Below are positions 21,382 to 29,730 of a stretch of DNA of 32,762 nt, in pieces. The stretch comes from Spirochaeta sp. (GTDB lineage: Bacteria > Spirochaetota > Spirochaetia > DSM-27196 > Alkalispirochaetaceae). The stretch covers positions 1 to 32,762 of the forward strand of contig SLRR01000230.1 of assembly GCA_007130865.1 (NCBI GenBank), written 5' to 3'. The notes under the pieces were generated by a model, which was not told where the DNA came from, did no database searches, and saw only the letters and a list, made by a program, of their open reading frames with translations. Position 1 is the stretch's first letter; every line of letters starts with the position of its first letter. The position numbers and the translations under genes are program-made.

Positions 21382-21533
21382 TTTAGAAGCTTGTTGATCG
21401 AAGGTGCGGCTTAACAGCGCAACCTGTGATCGTATAAACACTTGTAGCGAGAACCCGGCCCGGTGGCGGGGTGTTCAAGCATATATACCGGCCGTGGAAG
21501 AAATTATCGACGGTTTATCAACAGGGTTCTAAT
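21382..21533. repeat. 152-bp element with 17-bp terminal inverted repeats, copy 2
   Basis: Ends: 21382-21398 (TTTAGAAGCTTGTTGAT) and 21517-21533, whose reverse complement is ATTAGAACCCTGTTGAT. These match the ends of the 2460-2609 element; the consensus is TTYAGAACCYTGTTGAT. The interior differs from copy 1 but again can fold, with TATA and CTTG arms around a GC-rich centre near 21445-21485. The element begins 5 bp after the SPOR-gene stop, and its last base is the first base of the reverse-complement stop codon of the convergent acyl-CoA synthetase gene. Confidence 0.65.
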
Positions 21534-23452
21534 TACCGCTCGAAGATCGAACTGATTTCGCGGCGGTATTTCTCTGCAACCACATTCCTCCGCACCTTCA
21601 TCGTCTGCGTGAGTTCTTCGTCAACCTCGAACGGCTTCGGCAGGAGCCGGATCCGGAAGACCTGCTCAAAGTTCTTGAACCCGTTCTTCCCGTTTACCCT
21701 GTCCTGGACCTCCCGGTGGTATCGCGCGTGGATCGCCTCGTTCTCCCAGAGCTCGTGGTCGTCCACGTACTCCACCTCGAGCTCCCGCGCGAGCCGAAGC
21801 AGTTCCTCCCGGTTGGGTACGACCAGCGCGGCCAGAAACTTCTGGTCCTGCCCGACTACCATCGCTTGTTCTGCCAGGTCCGACTGGAGAATTGCTTCCT
21901 CGATCGGCTGCGGTTCTACGTTTTCTCCGCCCAGGAGTACGATCGTCTCCTTGGACCGTCCCACGATGCGGAAATCACCGGAGTAGGTGAACACCACCAG
22001 GTCTCCCGTCTTCAGCCAGCCGTCCTGCAGGACCACTGCCGTTTCCTCCGGTTTCTTGTAGTAGCCCAGCATCACCTGGGGACTACGAACGTAAAGCTCG
22101 CCTTTCTCACCGGGACCCAGGAGCTCTCCCGCCTCGCTCATTACACGGTACTCCACATCCGGCAGAAGCGGCCCCACCGTACCGGGGACAGGCCGATCCT
22201 GCGGGCGTACCGCCAGGACGGGTCCTGTCTCGGTAAGACCGTACCCCTCGAGCACGGTGACGCCCACCGCCCGGAAGAACTGGTCCACGTGGGGTGGCAG
22301 CGCTCCACCACCGGAAACGCCCGCCACAAACCGCCCGCCCAGGCGCGCACGGATCTTTCGGAACACCAGTACGTCTCCGAGAAAACGGAACGGCGTGAGC
22401 AGAACGAGTGGTACCAGGGTTACGGTCGCGTCCAGTATGCGGTTTCGATGCTGAAATTGCGGGATCCGCCCGCGTACGGCGTTGAGCAGTCCGCTGTGGA
22501 TCTCTCCTACACCGAGGAAAAAGTGGAACATCGCCTGACGGACCGCGCTCCGGGAACTCACGTTGCGAAGTACCGCGGTACGTATTCCCTCCCAGATCCT
22601 CGGGACCGAGGTCATCCAGGTAGGGCGGATACGCGCCATATCGGCGAGCATCACCGAGCCTACCGGCTTGGAGTATGCCAGGCTCGCCCCGTAGTTGAGA
22701 CAGATATATTCCACAGCCCGCTCAAAGGCGTGCCATACGGGAAGCACCGTGAGAAAAATATCCCGGGGATTGAGAAAGAGGATCTTCTCCAGGCGGTCCA
22801 TCTGGAAGAGGAACGACCGGTGCGCGAGCATAACGCCTTTCGGTTCGCCCGTGGTACCGGAGGTGTAGAGAATCGTCGCCAGGTCGTCGGAACGTCCGGC
22901 GTCCACCTCCTGCTCGACCGACGCTCGTCCGTTCTCACCGGCGGCGCGACCCCGCTCGATCACTTCGTCCCAGGAGAGAATCGCAATCCCAGCGTGTTCC
23001 GGACGCGCCGAGGGAGCTCCGTTTTCGGAGTAATCTTCAAAGAGGATGATCTTCTCCAGGTTGGGCAGGTGTTCCCGTCGGGCGAGTATCTTGTCGCACT
23101 GGGCGGGATCCTCGGCGACGGTGATGCGACAGTCCCCGTGGTGGAGGATATAGCTTATCTCCTCGGCGCTGGAGTCGGACCCTCGCGGGACATCGGCGGC
23201 GCCGAGCGCGAGGATCGCGAGATCCGTCAGAAGCCATTCCCGGCGGTTGTGACTCATAATCCCTACATGATCGCCCCGGGAAACTCCGATTTCCCGCAGA
23301 CCCGCGGCAAGGGTAGTGACGGTGCGCCACATCGCGGAAAACGAGAGCGGCTGAAAAACGTCCTTCTCATCCTTGGTCCAGCTGAACGGTCGGTTCCCGT
23401 GCCGGCGGCTGAGCTCCCGCATCCGTTTGGGTATCGTCTCATCTGGTTTCAT
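21533..23452 (-). CDS. Long-chain acyl-CoA synthetase (AMP-forming)
   Basis: A 639-residue adenylate-forming enzyme that activates fatty acids to acyl-CoA (or acyl-AMP) with ATP, probably at the inner face of the membrane. Motifs: ATP-binding loop YTSGTTGEPKGVML, GYGLTETGPV, the hinge region DGWLKTGDLV ... GRSKETIVLLGGENVEP, and the C-terminal catalytic-lysine region LTQTMKVRRNVV. A hydrophobic stretch in the middle (about VTLVPLVLLTPFRFLGDVLVF) is typical of the bacterial long-chain subgroup. The ATG at 23452 was chosen because it overlaps the fabZ stop (ATGA); an upstream GTG at 23485 lies inside fabZ. Co-transcription with fabZ points to lipid metabolism. Confidence 0.92.
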   Translation of the reverse strand: MKPDETIPKRMRELSRRHGNRPFSWTKDEKDVFQPLSFSAMWRTVTTLAAGLREIGVSRGDHVGIMSHNRREWLLTDLAILALGAADVPRGSDSSAEEISYILHHGDCRITVAEDPAQCDKILARREHLPNLEKIILFEDYSENGAPSARPEHAGIAILSWDEVIERGRAAGENGRASVEQEVDAGRSDDLATILYTSGTTGEPKGVMLAHRSFLFQMDRLEKILFLNPRDIFLTVLPVWHAFERAVEYICLNYGASLAYSKPVGSVMLADMARIRPTWMTSVPRIWEGIRTAVLRNVSSRSAVRQAMFHFFLGVGEIHSGLLNAVRGRIPQFQHRNRILDATVTLVPLVLLTPFRFLGDVLVFRKIRARLGGRFVAGVSGGGALPPHVDQFFRAVGVTVLEGYGLTETGPVLAVRPQDRPVPGTVGPLLPDVEYRVMSEAGELLGPGEKGELYVRSPQVMLGYYKKPEETAVVLQDGWLKTGDLVVFTYSGDFRIVGRSKETIVLLGGENVEPQPIEEAILQSDLAEQAMVVGQDQKFLAALVVPNREELLRLARELEVEYVDDHELWENEAIHARYHREVQDRVNGKNGFKNFEQVFRIRLLPKPFEVDEELTQTMKVRRNVVAEKYRREISSIFER

Positions 23453-23871
23453 GAAGTCGGTGCGTCTCCCACGAGGCACATCCATTCCGCCTCACACACG
23501 GTCTCTCCGTTGACGGTGGCCACGCCGGACTGGCGGAGCATTCGGGGGCTGATCCGCTGGTTTTTTACCGTCATCGTCACGGTATCTCCGGGCCTGACCT
23601 GGCGTCGGAACTTCACGTTGTTCACGGAGGCGAGAAAAAAGAGCTTGTCTCCCAGGACGCCCAGCTCCCGTACACCGGCTCCCCCGCATTGCGCCATGCT
23701 TTCTACGAGTATTACCCCGGGAACGACGGGATACTCCGGAAAATGTCCTACGAAGAACGGTTCCTCCGGTCTGAATGTGCGTGTTCCCACGATTTCTTCT
23801 TCCGACACGGTCTGGAGTTCGTCCACAAACAGAAACGGATCACGATGCGGTAACAGGTTTGTGATAGTCAT
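23449..23871 (-). CDS. fabZ: 3-hydroxyacyl-ACP dehydratase, FabZ family
   Basis: A 140-residue hot-dog-fold dehydratase that removes water from 3-hydroxyacyl-ACP in fatty acid elongation. It has the N-terminal LLPHRDPFLFVD, the catalytic His in GHFPEYPVVPGV (H43) and the catalytic Glu in LVESMAQ (E57). ATG start with AAGGAGA upstream. It precedes the acyl-CoA synthetase with a 4-bp overlap. Being away from other fab genes and next to a ligase, it may be a paralogue for a special lipid rather than the housekeeping enzyme. The family is sure, the specific substrate is not. Confidence 0.88.
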   Translation of the reverse strand: MTITNLLPHRDPFLFVDELQTVSEEEIVGTRTFRPEEPFFVGHFPEYPVVPGVILVESMAQCGGAGVRELGVLGDKLFFLASVNNVKFRRQVRPGDTVTMTVKNQRISPRMLRQSGVATVNGETVCEAEWMCLVGDAPTS

Positions 23872-23892
23872 ATGTTCTCCTTATCGCGCGCC

Positions 23893-23921
23893 ATTATGCC
23901 ATTCCCCGGTCGAACCCACAA
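23893..23921 (-). promoter_or_regulatory. fabZ promoter
   Basis: On the minus strand, TTGTGG (23921-23916), a 17-nt spacer and CATAAT (23898-23893). The -10 matches five of six bases, the -35 three of six. The leader would be about 15 nt and includes the AAGGAGA ribosome-binding site. It is divergent from the flagellar promoter. Confidence 0.4.
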
Positions 23922-23947
23922 TCACCGCAACTGCCCGTGTGGTCGAT

Positions 23948-23974
23948 TAATATGCGCTCGCCCGCCGCCGATAA
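23948..23974 (+). promoter_or_regulatory. Sigma-28 (FliA) flagellar promoter
   Basis: TAAT at 23948-23951, a 15-nt spacer and GCCGATAA at 23967-23974. The known sigma-28 consensus is TAAA-N15-GCCGATAA, so only one base differs. The predicted start of transcription is about 23980, directly at the AGGAGG ribosome-binding site of flgN, giving a leader of roughly 12 nt. It should drive flgN-flgK-flgL-fliW-csrA as a late-class operon. Confidence 0.7.
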
Positions 23975-23991
23975 AGAGAGAGGAGGCACGC

Positions 23992-24486
23992 GTGAAAACG
24001 ACGACACGGATAGACATATTCCTCGTACTGCTGGAACGGCAAACCGCGCTGATAGATAAGCTTGCGGTTCGGGAGCTGGAGTTGCAGCAGAAGGTGGCGG
24101 ACCGTGACTGGACTGCGGTGGAGTCGCTGATCGAAGAGATGACCAGGATCAGCGAGGCTATCGCCCAGGTGGAAGAAGAGCGGAACGATACGTTTCTCGA
24201 GCTCGCTTACGCGCTCGGTGGAGACTCGAGTTTCTCCTCCGTTCTTTCCCGGTTGCCCGGGGACGCAAGGGAATCTCTCTCGCAGCGATACCGGGAACTC
24301 AAAGTGGCGGTTCTGCGGCTCCAGAGCCATACCGCGAATATGGATGCGTACCTGCGCTCGTCACTGGCTACCAACCGGACAGTACTGCGGGAACTCTTCC
24401 CGGATTTTGCCGCGCCGGGTTATTCCAGCGATGGACAGGGAAGAATCGAATCTGGTACGGCGCTGATGGTAAATCAGCACCACTGA
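23992..24486 (+). CDS. flgN: FlgN-like flagellar chaperone
   Basis: A 164-residue, mostly alpha-helical cytosolic protein with long charged helices (LLERQTALIDKLAVRELELQQKV and the following segments), as in FlgN, the export chaperone for the hook-filament junction proteins FlgK and FlgL. Sequence identity in this family is low; the call rests on helical pattern, size and position directly before flgK and flgL. The GTG at 23992 was chosen because AGGAGG lies at 23981-23986 with good spacing; the frame extends upstream to 23872, but that part overlaps the promoter. The C-terminal 25 residues are polar and flexible. Confidence 0.75.
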   Translation: MKTTTRIDIFLVLLERQTALIDKLAVRELELQQKVADRDWTAVESLIEEMTRISEAIAQVEEERNDTFLELAYALGGDSSFSSVLSRLPGDARESLSQRYRELKVAVLRLQSHTANMDAYLRSSLATNRTVLRELFPDFAAPGYSSDGQGRIESGTALMVNQHH

Positions 24487-24511
24487 TAACGAGAGAGTCG
24501 GGGAGGACCGA

Positions 24512-26431
24512 ATGCAGTCGACCTTTTCCGGACTGGAGTTGGGTAAACGCGGTGTTTTCGCCCACCAGCGGGCACTCCAGACCGTAGGACACAACCTGAC
24601 CAATGCCTCCACCGAGGGGTACAGCCGGCAGCGGATCGAACTGCAGGCGACACCGCCGTTGTACCGGCCCGGCCTGAACCGGGCGGAGACACCGGGGATG
24701 ATCGGCCAGGGCGTCGATATTGCCCGGATCGAGCGGGTGCGGGATTTTCTTTTGGACCGCCGGATCGTCACTGCTCTGGGAGACGAATCATACTGGCAGA
24801 CCCGGGAGCGGTACGTCCTTCAGATGGAGCAGGTTTACAACGAGCCGGGAGAGTCCTCCGTACGGAGTCTCATGGACCGGTTCTGGGACAGTTGGCAGGA
24901 ACTGTCGCTCTACCCGGAACAGCGAGCAGCCCGGGAGGCTGTGCTCCAGCGGGGCGAAGCGCTGGTGGAAGGCGTTCGGAACCGGTACCAGAACCTGGAC
25001 CGCATCCGCCGGATGGTGGAGGACGAGATTCAGGGGAACGTCAAACAGATCAATACTCTGATCGACGATATCACCGACTTGAACAGGGAGATCGTCCGCG
25101 TCCAGGGCGCCGGTGACAATCCGAACGATCTTCTGGACCGTCGGGATCTCCTGGTGGACCGGCTCGGGAAGCACCTGGATATCACGATCGATGACCGCAA
25201 CCCCGATGAGTTCAGTATTTACACCGCGGGGTACCATATCGTGCAGGGCCGAATCGGTCGGCCCTTCGACCTCCAGCCCAACCGCGAGAACCTCGGCTAC
25301 AGCGAGATCGTCTGGTCTCACAGCGGCGAAGCGATCCGGTTCCGCGGAGGGACGCTTGGAGCGCTGCAGGAGCTCCGGGACGGGGATCTGCGTACGGAGA
25401 TCCAGTCGCTGGACACGATGATGATAAACGTGGCGGACCTGGTGAACGAGATCCATCGCGACGGATACGGGATCAACGGGCGAACGGGTCAGGACTTCTT
25501 CGTGGAGTACCCGGTGGTCCTGGACGCGCAGGGAAACATCGACTCGAATCAGGACGGAACGCTCGACCAGAGTTATATCTTCCGTATCCACGGGAGCAAT
25601 ACCCTGGATCTGCAGGCTCAGATCGGGCTGGAGGGAACGATCCGGCTCTCGGCGGATCCAGCCCTTGCTCCAAACCAGAACAACGGCGGCGTTATAGATA
25701 TCCCTTACCGCGCGCGGGATACCGTAGAGGATCTGATCTCGCGGATCAACAACAGCGGCGCGGAAGTGACGGCCCGGCTCAACCGTGAAGGCCGACTCGA
25801 ACTCAAAGCGACCACCGCGGCGCACCGCGACCACCCCGACTTCGTTCTGCGACACGTGGAGGACAGCGGCCAGTTTCTCACCGGTTACGCGGGACTACTC
25901 TCGGAGAGCGGTCCCGATGGTGCGTTCACGTGGAACCAGCCCGACGCGGTGCTGAATCTCCGCGGCGAGGACTCTCTCGGTGGTCGGGCGGAGTACGCAG
26001 TAGCGCCGTTGATGAACCCCTCCGGGTGGATCTCGATCAACCCGGATATAGTGCGGGAACCCACGAGCATAGCCAGTTCGTTCTCAGTCGCAGGCGAGCC
26101 CGGAGAGACCGGGGACGGTCGCGCGGCCCTGGCGATCGCAAACATTCGGAATACTACCGTCGGGATCGGGCGTACCGAGACGCTGGACGACTACTTTGCC
26201 GACTCGGTCGCACGGATCGGCCTCAAAGGTGAGCAAGCGGAGATCGCGCTCCGCACGAGCGAGCGAATCCGGAAGGACCTTACCGACCTGCGACAGTCGA
26301 TCAGCGGTGTCAATCTCGACGAAGAACTAGCCCAGATGATCAAGTTTCAACACGGATACCAGGCGTCGGCGCGTTTTATCACCACGGTGGACCGCATGCT
26401 CGACACGATCATCAACCGACTCGGTGCCTGA
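24512..26431 (+). CDS. flgK: Flagellar hook-associated protein 1
   Basis: A 639-residue junction protein joining the hook to the filament. The N-terminal D0/D1 helix is MQSTFSGLELGKRGVFAHQR, followed by the rod-family signature VGHNLTNASTEGYSRQR. The C-terminal D0 helix is EELAQMIKFQHGYQASARFI, then VDRMLDTIINRLG. The middle carries the variable surface domains. ATG start preceded by GGGGAGGA. It is exported by the flagellar type III system, probably with FlgN; in spirochaetes the filament lies in the periplasm. The gap to flgN is 25 nt. Confidence 0.95.
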   Translation: MQSTFSGLELGKRGVFAHQRALQTVGHNLTNASTEGYSRQRIELQATPPLYRPGLNRAETPGMIGQGVDIARIERVRDFLLDRRIVTALGDESYWQTRERYVLQMEQVYNEPGESSVRSLMDRFWDSWQELSLYPEQRAAREAVLQRGEALVEGVRNRYQNLDRIRRMVEDEIQGNVKQINTLIDDITDLNREIVRVQGAGDNPNDLLDRRDLLVDRLGKHLDITIDDRNPDEFSIYTAGYHIVQGRIGRPFDLQPNRENLGYSEIVWSHSGEAIRFRGGTLGALQELRDGDLRTEIQSLDTMMINVADLVNEIHRDGYGINGRTGQDFFVEYPVVLDAQGNIDSNQDGTLDQSYIFRIHGSNTLDLQAQIGLEGTIRLSADPALAPNQNNGGVIDIPYRARDTVEDLISRINNSGAEVTARLNREGRLELKATTAAHRDHPDFVLRHVEDSGQFLTGYAGLLSESGPDGAFTWNQPDAVLNLRGEDSLGGRAEYAVAPLMNPSGWISINPDIVREPTSIASSFSVAGEPGETGDGRAALAIANIRNTTVGIGRTETLDDYFADSVARIGLKGEQAEIALRTSERIRKDLTDLRQSISGVNLDEELAQMIKFQHGYQASARFITTVDRMLDTIINRLGA

Positions 26432-26441
26432 GGAGTAAGGT

Positions 26442-27689
26442 ATGGAACGGATTAGTACGAACATGCCCAACGACAACATGCAGTTTTATCTGCGGGAGCG
26501 TAACCGGGCGATGCAGCAGTTGCAGAACCAGGTGGCGACGCAGTCCCGTATCACCAACCTCCGGGACGATCCCCTGGCGGCGGCGCACGCCACGCGCTAT
26601 CGTTCCTATCTGGTTCGGCTGGAGCGATTCGGCAAGAATATCGGTACGATCCAGGATCGAAACAACGTCGCCGAAGGTCACCTGCGGCACGCAACGGATC
26701 TGCTGCAGCGCGCCCGGGAGATCGCGGTGCAGGGAGCTCACGGCACGTACGCCCCGGAGGATCTTCGGCACATGGCGGTGGAAGTCAACGAGATACTGCA
26801 GGAGATGGTGGAGACCGGTAACGCCCGTAGCGCCGACGGAACCACGATATTTGCCGGCGACCGGAGCAACCAGCTACCCTTCCGATCGCTCACGGGGATG
26901 GCTGCCGGAGAAAACCAACCCATGATCACGGAAGTGATGTATCAGGGCACGATTAACCCTCAGTCTGGAGAAGTGGCGGACAACGTGTTTATCCAGACCA
27001 ACTTTCCCGGTAATTCCGCGTTCTGGGCGGAACACCAGCAGGTCTCCTCCCGGGTGGATGCGCGGGGGTACCAGGTGGACCAGGACGGGGTGATAGCGGT
27101 GAACGGCGTGGATGTGAACGTACGGGAAGGCGACACGGTGTTCTCCGTGATTCAGAAAATCAACGAGTCCGGAGCAGCTGTTAAAGCACGGCTCGACCCC
27201 GTCCATTCCGGAATCGTGATCGAGACGACTACCCCCGGGCAGATCTGGCTGCAGGATGGAGCCGGTTCCACGGTGCTTCAAGACCTGGGATTGATTACCG
27301 GCGAGGACGCTCGTCCTCCGCAGAATATCGCCGCATCGGCGCGCGTTTCCGGCGGCTCCGTCTTTGACGCCCTGATCACGCTTCGGGACCAGTTGATGAG
27401 TGGAGACCAGGAGGCGATCGGTTCCAGGGGCATTCTTGCTATGGACCACGCTCTGGACAACATGTTCGGGACTCTGGGACGACTGGGAGCCGTCAACGCA
27501 CGCCTGGACGGCACGTACAAGCGGACCGACATGGAGATACTTGACGTACGCAACCAGGATTCGCGCAACACCGATATGGACTTCGCGGAGGCGATCACGG
27601 AACTCAGGATGCTGGAAATGAGCCACCGCGCCGCTCTGGGAGCATCCGCCCGCGTGATTCAACCGACGCTGCTTGATTTCCTGCGATAG
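26442..27689 (+). CDS. flgL: Flagellar hook-associated protein 3
   Basis: The second junction protein, 415 residues, flagellin-like. The N-terminal helix MERISTNMPNDNMQFYLRER continues into QVATQSRITNLRDDPLAA, the usual FlgL/flagellin D0-D1 pattern. The C-terminal TDMDFAEAITELRMLEMSHR and LGASARVIQPTLLDFLR matches flagellin family ends. ATG start, AGGAG-type ribosome-binding site, 10 nt after flgK. Partner of FlgK in the junction and of FlgN for export. Confidence 0.94.
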   Translation: MERISTNMPNDNMQFYLRERNRAMQQLQNQVATQSRITNLRDDPLAAAHATRYRSYLVRLERFGKNIGTIQDRNNVAEGHLRHATDLLQRAREIAVQGAHGTYAPEDLRHMAVEVNEILQEMVETGNARSADGTTIFAGDRSNQLPFRSLTGMAAGENQPMITEVMYQGTINPQSGEVADNVFIQTNFPGNSAFWAEHQQVSSRVDARGYQVDQDGVIAVNGVDVNVREGDTVFSVIQKINESGAAVKARLDPVHSGIVIETTTPGQIWLQDGAGSTVLQDLGLITGEDARPPQNIAASARVSGGSVFDALITLRDQLMSGDQEAIGSRGILAMDHALDNMFGTLGRLGAVNARLDGTYKRTDMEILDVRNQDSRNTDMDFAEAITELRMLEMSHRAALGASARVIQPTLLDFLR

Positions 27690-27715
27690 AAAGGTAAGGG
27701 AAGAGGATTTCTGTA

Positions 27716-28150
27716 ATGACGGACGTTACGATCGAGACCAAACCCTACGGTGAGATGACCGTGAAGGAGCAACAGCTTCTTCACTTTCCCGTGGGGCTCT
27801 TCGGATTCGAGCGGATGAAGCGCTACGCGTTGCTTGATTCCACGTCGCCACCCTTTATCTGGCTTCAGAGTCTGGATGATCCGGGTCTGGCGTTTATCCT
27901 GGTCAACCCCTACCTGGTAGTGCAGGATTACGTTCTCGATATCGATCCGCAGGAGCTGGTGGAGATCGGCGAACCCCGGGAAGAGGACCTCCTGGTTTTT
28001 TCGATCGTCACGATAGCCCATGAGGAAAATCGGGTCAGCTGCAATCTGCAGGGACCGATTATCATCAACCGTCGTGAGCGCCTCGGGCGCCAGGCGATCT
28101 CCCTGGACACGCGGTGGAGCATCCGCCATTCGCTGTTGGAAAAGGGGTAG
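27716..28150 (+). CDS. fliW: Flagellar assembly factor FliW
   Basis: A 144-residue cytosolic protein that binds both flagellin and CsrA. Free flagellin titrates FliW away from CsrA, so CsrA can then repress flagellin translation. Family marks: [37 protein letters not shown], and [25 protein letters not shown] start after AGAGGA, 26 nt downstream of flgL. The gene is followed within 2 nt by csrA, the usual arrangement for this regulatory pair. Confidence 0.95.
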   Translation: MTDVTIETKPYGEMTVKEQQLLHFPVGLFGFERMKRYALLDSTSPPFIWLQSLDDPGLAFILVNPYLVVQDYVLDIDPQELVEIGEPREEDLLVFSIVTIAHEENRVSCNLQGPIIINRRERLGRQAISLDTRWSIRHSLLEKG

Positions 28151-28152
28151 GG

Positions 28153-28407
28153 ATGCTCATACTCGCCCGGAAATCCAACGAGCGGATAATGATCGGTGAT
28201 GAGATCGAGATCTCCGTAATCGAGATCCGCGGGGATCAGGTAAAGATCGGTATCACCGCTCCGCCCTCGGTAAAGATCTATCGGCGCGAAGTGTTTGACG
28301 CGATCCAGGCGGAAAACCAGGAAGCTGCCCGGACATCACCGCAGGACCTCTCCGGTCTCACGGACCTCCTCCCCCGCACCGAAACCTCTACCGAACAATC
28401 GGAATAG
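28153..28407 (+). CDS. csrA: Carbon storage regulator CsrA
   Basis: An RNA-binding translational repressor that recognises GGA motifs in leaders, here most likely the flagellin mRNA. It is 84 residues against about 61 in E. coli. The core [20 protein letters not shown] ... [18 protein letters not shown] is standard, including the RNA-contacting Arg after the VKIY strand. The roughly 30-residue polar tail is extra; in FliW-carrying bacteria a longer C-terminal part takes part in FliW binding. The ATG at 28153 lies 2 nt after the fliW stop; a frame opening at 28114 inside fliW is not the start. Confidence 0.95.
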   Translation: MLILARKSNERIMIGDEIEISVIEIRGDQVKIGITAPPSVKIYRREVFDAIQAENQEAARTSPQDLSGLTDLLPRTETSTEQSE

Positions 28408-28469
28408 ACGCGCTCTCGTCGGGGCGTACCACCTCGGGACCCTGCCTGTTGATCGTGAGTGAATAGGGG
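28408..28469. other. Short convergent gap with a GCCTGTTGAT half-site
   Basis: These 62 bases separate the stop codons of convergent csrA and tsaB. They contain GCCTGTTGAT at 28444-28453, identical over ten bases to the left end of the 2460-2609 element. A GTTGA (28449-28453 region) / TCAAC (28470-28474) inverted pair spans into the tsaB stop. There is no full element and no clear terminator. Confidence 0.3.
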
Positions 28470-29282
28470 TCAACCGTCGAACCGGGGGTACGCTTTCGGT
28501 TTCCCCACGTCGCCGGTGCGCAGATAACGGGGGCCCGCCCAGGGATCGTCGTACTCTCCCCTCAGGAGAGCCGGAATACCGCGCCGGAGCACCCCGTCGA
28601 CCGCGGAAGTCGGACGGTGAACCCCGAGCTCCACCGCGGATGCCATGATTTCCGGGGAGAGAAACTCCCGGAGTTCCACCAGGGTCACGTTTCCCGCGAC
28701 CCGCCAGCTCGTCGACCCCGAACCGCTGTGCGCGCCGTTGTCACGCTGTTCGGTTCTTGCCGCGATGATCCGTTCTTCCAGTTCCCTCGGGGTTGCATCG
28801 AGATTGTCCGAGATGCGTTCGACCACGCGGTGTCCGGGGGGGCCGGTGCAACGGTACAACGCCGCGTAGTAGCGTTTTTTTCTCGCGTCGATCAGCGCCA
28901 CCACGATGCCCGGTGCGGAACTGCTGCTATGGTCGAACTCGCAAGCGGTCCGCGTAAACGCCACAGCGTCGAGAGTATCCACCGAGACGACCGGAGCATT
29001 CGCGGCGAGGGCTATCCCCTTGGCGGCGGCCATTCCGACCCGCAGGCCGGTGAAACTGCCCGGACCGGCTCCGACAAGGACGCCGTCCAGCGTGGAGGGA
29101 GCCCAGGAGAGATCCTCCAGGAGCGTCCGGATCGTCGGTACGAGCGCCTCGGTATGGCGGAATGCTGTGTCGTGTTCGATCAGACCGGCGGGCGATCCGA
29201 TCCAGGGATTGCCTCCGGATTCGATCTCCGCGGCGGCAACACCGAGGACCGTGCCGGCGGTCTCAATGGCGAGTACGCGCAT
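28470..29282 (-). CDS. tsaB: tRNA t6A biosynthesis protein TsaB
   Basis: A 270-residue ASKHA-fold protein that scaffolds the TsaD-TsaE complex making N6-threonylcarbamoyladenosine at position 37 of ANN-decoding tRNAs. It starts MRVLAIETAGTVLGVAAAE and has the conserved GVLVGAGPGSFTGLRVGMAAAKG and a long variable C-terminal half. It overlaps tsaE by 20 bp. There is no Shine-Dalgarno site before the ATG at 29282, so expression depends on coupling with tsaE or on a weak internal promoter. TsaD and TsaC are not in the window. Confidence 0.93.
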   Translation of the reverse strand: MRVLAIETAGTVLGVAAAEIESGGNPWIGSPAGLIEHDTAFRHTEALVPTIRTLLEDLSWAPSTLDGVLVGAGPGSFTGLRVGMAAAKGIALAANAPVVSVDTLDAVAFTRTACEFDHSSSSAPGIVVALIDARKKRYYAALYRCTGPPGHRVVERISDNLDATPRELEERIIAARTEQRDNGAHSGSGSTSWRVAGNVTLVELREFLSPEIMASAVELGVHRPTSAVDGVLRRGIPALLRGEYDDPWAGPRYLRTGDVGKPKAYPRFDG

Positions 29283-29730
29283 CGTGGTAGTGTAGCGTTA
29301 TTTCACGCTGATCGTCACCGGGAGTTATCTGTATATCCACCTGCCATCGGGCGTATTCGAGCAGCTCCGGTGCCCGATCCGGCCACTCCACGATCGTCAC
29401 CGCTCCCCCCATCAGATCCTCCAGGGCAAGATGCCGGAACTCCTCCTCGCCGGAAATGCGGTAAAGGTCCACGTGCAGAATGGGGACGTCCCCGGTTCCG
29501 GTGTACTCGTGGATGATCGTGAAGGTGGGGCTCGGCATCCGCTCCTCGACACCGAGTGCTGCGCCGAGCGCGCGGGCGAAGACGCTCTTTCCCGCGCCGA
29601 GATCACCGGTAAGACATACCACCACGCCCGGAGCCAGCTCTTCTGCGAGCCGACTCGCGACCGCTTCTGTTTCCTCGGGAGAACGGGTGGTTACGGTGAG
29701 AGGGCTTTGACTCAGATCCACGGTTCTCAA
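29263..29730 (-). CDS. tsaE: tRNA t6A biosynthesis ATPase TsaE
   Basis: A 155-residue P-loop ATPase that drives the t6A cycle with TsaB and TsaD. It has Walker A TGDLGAGKS (residues 41-49), the family motif SPTFTIIHEY, and HVDLYRI. The TTG at 29730 overlaps the previous stop (TTGA); a GTG at 29721 is an alternative start with similar support. It lies in a minus-strand unit fliD-unknown-unknown-tsaE-tsaB, so a housekeeping tRNA modification is co-transcribed with a flagellar cap gene. Confidence 0.93.
   Translation of the reverse strand: MRTVDLSQSPLTVTTRSPEETEAVASRLAEELAPGVVVCLTGDLGAGKSVFARALGAALGVEERMPSPTFTIIHEYTGTGDVPILHVDLYRISGEEEFRHLALEDLMGGAVTIVEWPDRAPELLEYARWQVDIQITPGDDQREITLHYHDARTRH
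29289..29318 (-). promoter_or_regulatory. Possible internal tsaB promoter
   Basis: On the minus strand inside tsaE, GTGACG (29318-29313), an 18-nt spacer and TACACT (29294-29289), then 6 nt to the tsaB ATG. Each box matches four of six consensus bases. The geometry resembles the leaderless promoters of alaS and dnaE, but translational coupling to tsaE explains expression equally well. Confidence 0.22.

Noticed and set aside
21716..23950. 744-codon plus-strand frame opposite the acyl-CoA synthetase and fabZ
   Set aside because: It covers two real minus-strand genes with catalytic motifs and runs through the divergent promoter region.
28114..28152. N-terminal extension of CsrA
   Set aside because: It lies inside fliW; CsrA proteins begin MLILxRK, which is the ATG at 28153.
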